This document shows positions 1-7,037 of a stretch of DNA of 64,000 nucleotides, piece by piece. Every line of letters starts with the position of its first letter. Within the stretch, counting starts at the first letter, position 1. A model generated the notes under the pieces. It was not told where the DNA came from, made no database searches, and saw only the letters and a list, made by a program, of their open reading frames with translations. Source of the DNA: JAPOXR01 sp965199765 (lineage in GTDB: Bacteria; Pseudomonadota; Alphaproteobacteria; Rhodobacterales; Rhodobacteraceae); contig CBDATC010000001.1 of assembly GCA_965199765.1 (NCBI GenBank), positions 62,001-126,000 on the forward strand, read 5' to 3'. The translations under genes were made by a program, and so were the position numbers.

Positions 1-894
1 CTGTCTTGGGAAGTGGAAATGAACTTCTCGGAAACACTCGGGGTTGAGGATGATGTCGACGCCGAGCTGCGAGGATTGTTCCGAACCAAGGAGTTCCGCG
101 TTGCTCTGAGTCACGCTCTTGACCGCGCAGCCATCGGTCAGTCGATTGCCCGCGGACCGTTCACTTACGTATACCCAGGCGGCTTCTCGGTCGGATCCCC
201 GTATTACGATGTGAATGCGACCGTGTTCTATCCGTATGATACCGCCAAAGCTGGTGAAATGCTGGACGCGCTGGGTGTTACCGATACTGACGGCAATGGT
301 CAGCGCAACCTGCCGAACACCGGCGGGGATATCGTGATCGACCTCGTGTATGATTCTTCTGAACCAACCGACAAAAAACAGGTTGATGCATTTGTCGCGA
401 TGATGGCCGATATTGGAATCACCATCCTTCCAAAACCGGTCGAGGATCAGGAAATCGTTGCCGACTCCGGAAACTTCAACATGCTGGAGCGTCGGCACCA
501 TTGGTTAGTCCCGACCCGTCAGACATGCGACTACGTCCCAATTTCGGACAATTGTCCCGACTGGCACCAAGCGGATAGCGGAAATCGCAATCTCTTCCCG
601 TTTGAAGCAGAAATGGTGGAAGCGGTGAACACCATCCAGGAGACTTGGGACGCGGAGGAAGCCGCTGAAGCCGCAAGGGTCATCCAACGAAATTGGACCG
701 AGAACGTCTACACGCTCGGTCTTACCCAAGCTCCCGCCGCGCTTCTGATCAACAAGAGAATCAGGAACGCGCATCCGGGCACACCAGTGTTCATGTTTGA
801 GTGGGCTGAAGATGGAGTGGTCAGGGAACGGCTTTGGGTGGCTGCAGAAGATCAAATCGAAGAGCTGCTGCCGGGAACGATCCCGACCTACTAA
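1..894 (+). CDS. ABC transporter substrate-binding protein, family 5 (C-terminal part)
   Basis: The reading frame is open from the first base and ends at a TAA at 892-894, so the N-terminus and signal peptide lie outside the window. About 297 residues remain. They resemble the C-terminal half of the large SBP_bac_5 periplasmic proteins (DppA/OppA/AgpA type), including the segment EFRVALSHALDRAAIG, which is typical of the family. It is followed at once by two permeases and a fused double ATPase in the same direction, the standard gene order of this transporter class. Family-5 binding proteins carry peptides but also oligosaccharides, such as alpha-galactosides with rhizobial AgpA. The sugar-acid aldolase at 4764 makes a sugar ligand plausible here, but this is inference from context. 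Confidence 0.88.
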   Translation: MSWEVEMNFSETLGVEDDVDAELRGLFRTKEFRVALSHALDRAAIGQSIARGPFTYVYPGGFSVGSPYYDVNATVFYPYDTAKAGEMLDALGVTDTDGNGQRNLPNTGGDIVIDLVYDSSEPTDKKQVDAFVAMMADIGITILPKPVEDQEIVADSGNFNMLERRHHWLVPTRQTCDYVPISDNCPDWHQADSGNRNLFPFEAEMVEAVNTIQETWDAEEAAEAARVIQRNWTENVYTLGLTQAPAALLINKRIRNAHPGTPVFMFEWAEDGVVRERLWVAAEDQIEELLPGTIPTY

Positions 895-969
895 ATTCAA
901 CGGATGCGGGCCTTAAAATCTAAGGCCCGCACCCCCGACGGAAACGACGAATTGGGACTCGCCCTTTTC

Positions 970-1977
970 ATGATCCAGCGGATTCTCGCCTGTATTCCGC
1001 TGCTCATCGGCATTTCGATGGTCGCTTTCGGACTGATTGTCGCAGTGCCGGGCGACTATGTCGACACTTGGCTCAATGCGACCATGCGCATGACAGGCCA
1101 AGGCCGCGACGAATTACTGCCTCAAGCGGAGGCTATGCGGGTCACGCTCGGCCTGGATAAACCAGTCTGGATGCAATATCTGCGATGGGTGAAAGGCATC
1201 GTCACGGAATGGGATTTCGGCTACTCGTTCTTTCACAGTCAGCCTGTTCTGGACGTCATAGGAACAAGACTGCCGCGCTCGATCGGCATTGCAATCGTTA
1301 CACTGATCGTCGGTCAGATTCTCGGTGCGCTCCTCGGCATCTATGCCGCTGTCAACCAATACAAAATCGGAGATAACCTCGCGACGCTGATCGCCTTCCT
1401 CGGCATTGTCATTCCGAAATTCATCATCGCATTGATCATCCTCTATTTTCTCGCCTTTGTCTGGCACTCACCATATATCGGAGCGTTCAACTCTGCGAAG
1501 TATGTCATTCAGGACCACTGGTCCTTCGGCAAACTCTGGGACCTGTTTAAGCATGTCTGGCCAATTCTATTGATTTCGATCTGGGCCGGTCAGGCCTATA
1601 CGCTGCGGATGATGCGCGGCAATCTGCTGGATGTGATGAATTCGCAATATGTGGAAACCGCGCGGGCCAAGGGGCTCTCGCGCCGGCGGATCATGATCGT
1701 GCACGCGATTCCGAATGCGCTTCACCCGGTGATCATGAATATGGGAACGCGCTTTGACTACATGATCAAGGGAGAGCTTGAAATTGCCATTGTGCTTGGC
1801 ATACCCACAATCGGCCCCTTGATTCTGAGTTCCATCGCCTCGCGCGACATGCTGGTTATCGCAGCAATTTTTCTGATAATTTCGGTTATCATTGTCATCG
1901 GAAACGTTGTGGCCGATCTGTTACTCGCTCTTTTGGACCCCCGCGTCCGTCAGGCAACCCTGACATCCCCAAGCTGA
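970..1977 (+). CDS. ABC transporter permease, DppB/OppB type
   Basis: Inner-membrane permease of a family-5 ABC importer. From the ATG at 970 the protein begins MIQRILACIPLLIGISMVAF, the usual first transmembrane helix of DppB-like proteins. The frame is open back to 904, but those 22 extra residues are polar and unlike the family. The EAA loop that contacts the ATPase is visible in the second half (YVETARAKGLSRRRI and the following HAIPNALHP). About six membrane segments are evident and the length of 335 residues is normal. The stop codon overlaps the start of the next permease (TGATG), indicating translational coupling. Confidence 0.92.
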   Translation: MIQRILACIPLLIGISMVAFGLIVAVPGDYVDTWLNATMRMTGQGRDELLPQAEAMRVTLGLDKPVWMQYLRWVKGIVTEWDFGYSFFHSQPVLDVIGTRLPRSIGIAIVTLIVGQILGALLGIYAAVNQYKIGDNLATLIAFLGIVIPKFIIALIILYFLAFVWHSPYIGAFNSAKYVIQDHWSFGKLWDLFKHVWPILLISIWAGQAYTLRMMRGNLLDVMNSQYVETARAKGLSRRRIMIVHAIPNALHPVIMNMGTRFDYMIKGELEIAIVLGIPTIGPLILSSIASRDMLVIAAIFLIISVIIVIGNVVADLLLALLDPRVRQATLTSPS

Positions 1978-3110
1978 TGACTGAACAAACCCCCATCCAT
2001 CCTGACGAGTCGATGAATGCGGAGGCCATATCCGCGAATTCGTTTACTTACTGGCAGCTGGTTCGCCGCCGATTCCAAAGAAACACTTACGCGATGTTTG
2101 GATTGGCGACCTGCATCCTAGTCGTGCTTTCCGGCATATTTGCTGGATTTATTGCACCTTATTCTCCTACCGAGACGGACCGAAGTCTACTTTACACACC
2201 GCCCCAATGGATCAAAATCTATGAAGCGGGAAACGGATTTCAAAGGCCCTTTGTCTACGGCTATGCCGAGAAAATGGATCCCAACACATTTGAGATCACG
2301 TTCGCGCGGGATCCGGCAAAGAAAAGCGTCATCCGATTCTTTGTGTCAGGAAGCGAATGGTCGCTGTTCGGCATACCTATGACGCTTCATCTGTTTGGAA
2401 CAGACGAAGGTTCACGCGTTCATTTGCTCGGAACCGACAATCTCGGACGGGATGTGTTTTCGCGCACGATATGGGGAACACAAATTTCTCTCTTGATGGG
2501 TGTCGTCGTGATGGCGGCAGCGCTCTTTATCGGAACCCTTATCGGTGTGACAGCCGGGTATTTCGGCGGAGCCTATGATTTGATCATGCAGCGCTTTGTC
2601 GAATTCTTCAAAGCTTTCCCGGATCTGCCGCTTTATCTTGCACTGACCGCTTTGCTGCCGAGGCGCGCTGACCCGCTGCTTGTCTTTATTCTGTTTGCCG
2701 CCATTCTTATGCTCCTGCGCTGGCCGGACCTATCCCGTGAGGTGCGCGGTAAAGTCATTTCAATGAGTCGCCTTGAATATGTGCGCGCGGCCGAAGCTGT
2801 CGGCGCTTCTGATCGGCGCATTCTGTTTCGTCACATTGTTCCGAACATCGCGTCGCATCTCATAGTATGGGCAACATTTCAGCTGCCTGAAGTGATTCTC
2901 TTGGAAAGTTTTCTGTCTTTTCTTGGCGTTGGCATACAGCCACCGATGATCAGCTGGGGTGTGATGCTGAATCAGATTCTGGACTTTCAATCATTCTCGG
3001 CAGCGCCTTGGATGATGTCTCCGGTCGGAATGATAATTTTGTCTGTGCTGGCCTTCAACGCCTTCGGCGACGGTTTGCGCGACGCGATGGATCCCTATTC
3101 CAGTGGCTGA
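1977..3110 (+). CDS. ABC transporter permease, DppC/OppC type
   Basis: Second permease of the same importer, 377 residues. It has an N-terminal cytoplasmic stretch, a first membrane helix near residues 38-58, a long periplasmic region (about 60-150), then the conserved HLLGTDNLGRDVFSR motif and the remaining helices. The EAA loop reads EYVRAAEAVGASDRRI. The long periplasmic loop before the LGTD motif makes it larger than DppC (about 300 residues). I associate that form with the oligosaccharide branch of the family, from memory. It overlaps the preceding gene at its start and the ATPase gene by 8 bases at its end. Confidence 0.92.
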   Translation: MTEQTPIHPDESMNAEAISANSFTYWQLVRRRFQRNTYAMFGLATCILVVLSGIFAGFIAPYSPTETDRSLLYTPPQWIKIYEAGNGFQRPFVYGYAEKMDPNTFEITFARDPAKKSVIRFFVSGSEWSLFGIPMTLHLFGTDEGSRVHLLGTDNLGRDVFSRTIWGTQISLLMGVVVMAAALFIGTLIGVTAGYFGGAYDLIMQRFVEFFKAFPDLPLYLALTALLPRRADPLLVFILFAAILMLLRWPDLSREVRGKVISMSRLEYVRAAEAVGASDRRILFRHIVPNIASHLIVWATFQLPEVILLESFLSFLGVGIQPPMISWGVMLNQILDFQSFSAAPWMMSPVGMIILSVLAFNAFGDGLRDAMDPYSSG

Positions 3111-4752
3111 GCGCACCGGTTCAATTCCTCCTCTTCTGGAGGTTCAGGACATCACAGTTGACTTTCGAACTGTCGGCGGAATGGTTTCGGCTGTCCGCGG
3201 GAGCAGTTTTTTTGTGGAGAAGGGCGAAACCCTGGCCATCGTCGGAGAAAGCGGCTCTGGCAAATCCGTTACCGCACGGGCGGTTATGGGGATGCTTGCC
3301 GACAACGCTGACCTTGGTCGAAATTCACGGGTGCATTTTGATGGTCAAGACCTGACAAAGCTTTCCGAGATCGAAATGCAGCGCATTCGGGGCAATCAGA
3401 TCACGATGATCTTTCAAGAGCCCTTAACCAGTCTCAATCCAATCTACCGCATCGGCGATCAAGTGGTTGAAATTATCCGCCGCCACCGGAATGTTTCGAA
3501 GAATCATGCAAGGGAACAGGTTCTGCGGCTATTGGATGAAGTTCGGATTCCCGAACCCGATGCAAGGTTCTCACAATATCCGCATCAACTGTCTGGCGGA
3601 CAAAGACAACGCGTCATGATTGCCATGGCATTGGCAAACGATCCCAAACTATTGATTGCTGATGAACCAACCACTGCATTGGACGTTACGGTTCAGGCAG
3701 ATATTTTGACTTTGTTGAAGGATCTGCAGCGAAGCCATGGCATGGCGATTATCTTGATTACGCACGACCTTGGCGTCGTCCGGCAAATTTCGGATCGGGT
3801 CTGTGTCATGCGGTATGGTAAAATTCTTGAAACCGGAACAACCGCTGATGTGTTTGCAAATCCGCAGCACCCGTACACACGCCATTTGATCGACAGCGAA
3901 CCATCAGGATCCCCTGATCCCTTACCGGACGGCGCCGACGAGGTTATACGCGGCGACAGGATTCGAAATGTTTTCAAAATCAAACATGGAAGCTTTCTGA
4001 ACCGAAAGACCATGGAACTGATCGCGGTGAACGACATATCATTGGCTGTGAGGTCTGGTGAGACCTTGGGCATTGTCGGCGAGAGCGGTTCAGGCAAGTC
4101 AACCTTGGGGATGACACTGATTCGTCTTCAGGCCGCCACGAAGGGCAAAATCCACTTCCGCGGTGATCGAATCGATCAATTAAGCCGCAAGGAAATGCGT
4201 CCACACAGAACTGATCTTCAGGTTGTGTTTCAGGACCCGTTTTCATCTTTGAATCCAAGGATGATCATCCGGCAGATTGTCGGTGAAGGTCTGATCGTCA
4301 ACGGTATTGGAAAAAATTCACACGAACGAGAGGAGTTGATTCGCGAAGCGCTGACCGAAGTTCAGATGGATCCAAGCGTGATGGATAGGTTTCCGAATGA
4401 ATTTTCCGGAGGCCAGAGACAAAGGATCGCCATTGCCCGCGCGATGATATTGAGGCCGCAGTTTATCCTGCTGGACGAACCCACATCAGCTTTGGATCTC
4501 TCAATCCAGGCGCAGATCATCGACTTGCTGCGCGACCTCAGGCGAAAGCACAATCTCAGCTACCTGTTCATCAGCCATGATCTGAAGGTGGTTAAGGCGT
4601 TGTGCCACAATGTGATTGTCATGCAGAATGGCAACATCGTCGAGGCGGGATCAACAGCTGACGTGCTCGCTAACCCAACGGTTTCCTATACCGAACGGCT
4701 GGTCAGCGCAGCATTCAGCAGCCAAAGACCTCAGTCGTTACAGAGCTACTGA
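3103..4752 (+). CDS. ABC transporter ATP-binding protein, fused double ATPase (DppD-DppF type)
   Basis: Cytoplasmic ATPase that powers the preceding permeases. Two complete nucleotide-binding domains lie in one 549-residue chain. The first has Walker A GESGSGKS near residue 48, signature LSGGQRQRV near 165 and Walker B LLIADEP. The second has Walker A GESGSGKS near residue 327, signature FSGGQRQRI near 430 and Walker B FILLDEP. Each is followed by the oligopeptide-type C-terminal extension (ANPQHPYTRHLI in the first copy). The start is a GTG inside the end of the permease gene. Many bacteria encode the two halves as separate genes, but fused forms are common in alphaproteobacteria. Confidence 0.93.
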   Translation: MAERTGSIPPLLEVQDITVDFRTVGGMVSAVRGSSFFVEKGETLAIVGESGSGKSVTARAVMGMLADNADLGRNSRVHFDGQDLTKLSEIEMQRIRGNQITMIFQEPLTSLNPIYRIGDQVVEIIRRHRNVSKNHAREQVLRLLDEVRIPEPDARFSQYPHQLSGGQRQRVMIAMALANDPKLLIADEPTTALDVTVQADILTLLKDLQRSHGMAIILITHDLGVVRQISDRVCVMRYGKILETGTTADVFANPQHPYTRHLIDSEPSGSPDPLPDGADEVIRGDRIRNVFKIKHGSFLNRKTMELIAVNDISLAVRSGETLGIVGESGSGKSTLGMTLIRLQAATKGKIHFRGDRIDQLSRKEMRPHRTDLQVVFQDPFSSLNPRMIIRQIVGEGLIVNGIGKNSHEREELIREALTEVQMDPSVMDRFPNEFSGGQRQRIAIARAMILRPQFILLDEPTSALDLSIQAQIIDLLRDLRRKHNLSYLFISHDLKVVKALCHNVIVMQNGNIVEAGSTADVLANPTVSYTERLVSAAFSSQRPQSLQSY

Positions 4753-4763
4753 TCGGGATAGAT

Positions 4764-5384
4764 TTGACTAGCCTACGTCCATTGATTGCCATTCTTCGCG
4801 GTGTTGCGCCTTCCGAAGCTGCAGAAGTCGGACACTTGCTCGCCGAAGAAGGTTTTTCGCGCATAGAAGTGCCTATGAATTCACCAAAGCCACTCCTCAG
4901 TATTCGACAGATCGCCGATCTTTTGGGAAATCGGATCATTGTTGGTGCTGGAACCGTCGCAACCGTTAACGAAGTGAAAGCGGTCAAAGATGCCGGCGGT
5001 CGGATAATCGTCTCTCCCAACACTGACCCGGAAGTCATTGCCGCCACAAGGAATGCCGATATGGAATCGCTGCCTGGTGCCTTGACCGCCACCGAATGTC
5101 TTTCTGCGTTGGCGGCAGGTGCGGATCGACTGAAGCTGTTTCCAGCCTCGGTTCTTGGGATATCCGGTGTCAGCGCACTCCGCACTGTGCTGCCCAGACA
5201 TGTGCCGCTCTACGCGGTTGGAGGAGTGGGACCCGATAACTTTGGTATTTGGGCTGCGGCCGGTATCAATGGCTTCGGAGTTGGAACTGCCCTGTATCAA
5301 CCGGGTATGTCGCTTGGAGAGATCAGAAAGAACGCTATTGAATTGATCAAGGCTTGCGAAAGAGTATTTCCTAACCATGCATGA
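4764..5384 (+). CDS. dgoA: 2-dehydro-3-deoxy-6-phosphogalactonate aldolase
   Basis: Class I aldolase that splits 2-keto-3-deoxy-6-phosphogalactonate into pyruvate and glyceraldehyde 3-phosphate, the last step of the De Ley-Doudoroff galactose pathway. The 206-residue TIM barrel has the general-base Glu in RIEVPMNSP, the GAGTV strand and the Schiff-base Lys in DRLKLFPAS. The N-terminus LRPLIAILRGV is more like DgoA than Eda, and the window has a separate Eda at 48664. The start is a TTG at 4764, 12 bases after the ATPase stop, so the gene probably belongs to the transporter operon. That links the transporter to galactose-containing substrates. Specificity against KDPG is inferred from sequence resemblance only. 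Confidence 0.85.
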   Translation: MTSLRPLIAILRGVAPSEAAEVGHLLAEEGFSRIEVPMNSPKPLLSIRQIADLLGNRIIVGAGTVATVNEVKAVKDAGGRIIVSPNTDPEVIAATRNADMESLPGALTATECLSALAAGADRLKLFPASVLGISGVSALRTVLPRHVPLYAVGGVGPDNFGIWAAAGINGFGVGTALYQPGMSLGEIRKNAIELIKACERVFPNHA

Positions 5385-5400
5385 GCCGTAACCAGCAGCA

Positions 5401-6087
5401 ATGCTCAAATTCGCCTTAATTCTTCTGCCGATCTTTTATGCGATAGGAGCCTTTCAATTTTCCGCTTGGCAGACCAAGCGAAGAATGGCCCGAAATTCGT
5501 CTGCTTTGACCGATTTCGCAATCATCAAACTGAACGCGCGTCTTGCAGAAGCTGCGGAACTGCCGGAATGCACACCACGGATCTATGAAATATCACCAGT
5601 AAACGGACTGGCTATGCCAGACGGCAAAATTTACATCACACGCGGTCTCATGGAGCGCTATAAGCGCGGCGAATTCAACGCTGAAGAGATTGCTTCTGTC
5701 ACCGCGCACGAACTTGGCCATGTGATGCTTGGGCATACCAAGAAACGAATGACCGATTTCGCCGGCCAGAACGCTGTGCGCATCGCTCTGGGCTTCCTGC
5801 TCGGTCGGTACATCCCCTTTTTCGGCAATTTGCTGGCTCAAAGCCTGCTGACATTATTTGTCAGACAAATGTCTCAGGCGGATGAAATGGCGGCCGACGC
5901 CTATGCGAGCGCTTTACTGACAAAATCCGGCATTGGCACTGAGGCGCAAAAATCCTTGCTTGCCAAATTGGAAGCGGAGTCTGGCGGGCAAGAAGGTGGA
6001 ATCGCTTGGCTTTCAAGCCATCCCAAAACGCAAGCCCGCATTGAAGCGATAAAGCAGCGAGAGCAGCGCTGGAAGACGACCGGTTAA
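5401..6087 (+). CDS. M48-family zinc metalloprotease
   Basis: Membrane-anchored or exported zinc protease of 228 residues. A hydrophobic N-terminal segment (residues 1-20, no obvious lipobox) precedes a catalytic domain. That domain has the zinc motif HELGH followed by VMLGH near residues 100-110, and the downstream metal ligand region QADEMAADAYA. The conserved NGLAMPDGKIYITRGL segment is typical of the BepA/YcaL/LoiP-like M48 group, which acts in outer-membrane protein quality control. It lies 16 bases after the aldolase in the same direction but has no evident functional link to it. No TPR region follows, so it is the short form. Confidence 0.88.
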   Translation: MLKFALILLPIFYAIGAFQFSAWQTKRRMARNSSALTDFAIIKLNARLAEAAELPECTPRIYEISPVNGLAMPDGKIYITRGLMERYKRGEFNAEEIASVTAHELGHVMLGHTKKRMTDFAGQNAVRIALGFLLGRYIPFFGNLLAQSLLTLFVRQMSQADEMAADAYASALLTKSGIGTEAQKSLLAKLEAESGGQEGGIAWLSSHPKTQARIEAIKQREQRWKTTG

Positions 6088-6210
6088 GCTTGTCTGAAGA
6101 GCTCTCTACAATATCGCAAAGCTTAGTAACTTCGGGGTCGCGAAGGTGCTGTCAATCGTTGCCCCGCTTTCACGCCTAATAGCCACGTTGATGTCACAGA
6201 TATTTTCAGG

Positions 6211-6372
6211 GCAGTGTCCAGAATCTTTCGCACTTTCAGTCATGCGGCGGCGTCTCCGTTATGTTGAAGTTTCATCTCGCGCAGCGGATCCAAATTCATG
6301 TGCTTTCGCGTGCTCCACTGTGTGCCGGCGACGTGTTTCAACCCGGCCGCCGGGCAGAGACATGATTGACCG
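6211..6372 (-). mobile_element. Solo 3' end of an IS256-family insertion sequence (copy 1)
   Basis: The segment starts with the terminal sequence AGTGTCCAGAATCTTTCG at its left edge. Read on the minus strand it encodes the last residues of an IS256-type transposase (GTQWSTRKHMNLDPLREMK, then a stop). It matches 26732-26895 almost base for base, and 61584-61730 and 59787-59836 in part. The rest of the element is missing. It occupies the middle of the gene-free interval 6088-6461; nothing else is recognisable there. Confidence 0.75.
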
Positions 6373-6461
6373 CCGGGAAAGTGATTTAATGTGAAGGCAA
6401 TTGTCGATTGCACAAGCTGATCATTAATTGCACGCCGGTTCAGTCAACAGATTCAAAAGTC

Positions 6462-7037
6462 TTATCCTGTATGGAAATATCTTGGAGCCGAATCCATGTC
6501 CGCCGCATTCACCAGCCAATCATAAAAATACTCGGCTTCCGAGCGGCGGCACAAAACGTGCGATCTGGTCTCGCTGATCAACCAAAAAGCTGCTTGCAAC
6601 TGACCGATGCGAGAGCGCCTGAAGTGCCCAACTGAGAAGGCTTCGGGGGATACATCCGCCGGGGTTCCTTTAGCGAGAATGTCTCTGACCGCACCATTTA
6701 AGGCGAACTCACAGCGCATGGATCCAACTTCAGCAATCATGTGATGATGTTCTGCAAGCTGGTCGGCCAGCGAATCAACAACGGCCGGTCCGTCTTCAAG
6801 CGGCAGCATTCCCAAAAGTTCATCCGGTGACATCCAAGCCAGTTGCCTCGCGCCCTCCGTCAAGATGCGGTGCGGCTTTGGAACAACAACCCCAAAGGAA
6901 GCGGAAATAGCTGATGCGATGGCCTCGGACTCTAAGTCACCGCGGATTTGAATCATCGCCCGATCTGACAGTCTCTGCACTGCCGCCGCGACGCCTTCAT
7001 TGAATTCAGGCACGGAGCTGAGTTCCTTCGGGATCAT
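6462..7037 (-). CDS. soxG: Sarcosine oxidase gamma subunit
   Basis: Smallest of the two large-fold partner subunits of heterotetrameric sarcosine oxidase, which oxidises sarcosine to glycine and passes the one-carbon unit to tetrahydrofolate. About 191 residues from the ATG at 7037; a TTG at 7055 in the same frame is also possible. Family features are the segments RAMIQIRGDL and LAWMSPDELLGMLP and the C-terminal FYDWLVNAA. The gene overlaps the end of soxA by 32 bases and is the last of soxB-soxD-soxA-soxG. An IS256 remnant lies about 90 bases beyond its stop. Confidence 0.9.
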   Translation of the reverse strand: MIPKELSSVPEFNEGVAAAVQRLSDRAMIQIRGDLESEAIASAISASFGVVVPKPHRILTEGARQLAWMSPDELLGMLPLEDGPAVVDSLADQLAEHHHMIAEVGSMRCEFALNGAVRDILAKGTPADVSPEAFSVGHFRRSRIGQLQAAFWLISETRSHVLCRRSEAEYFYDWLVNAADMDSAPRYFHTG

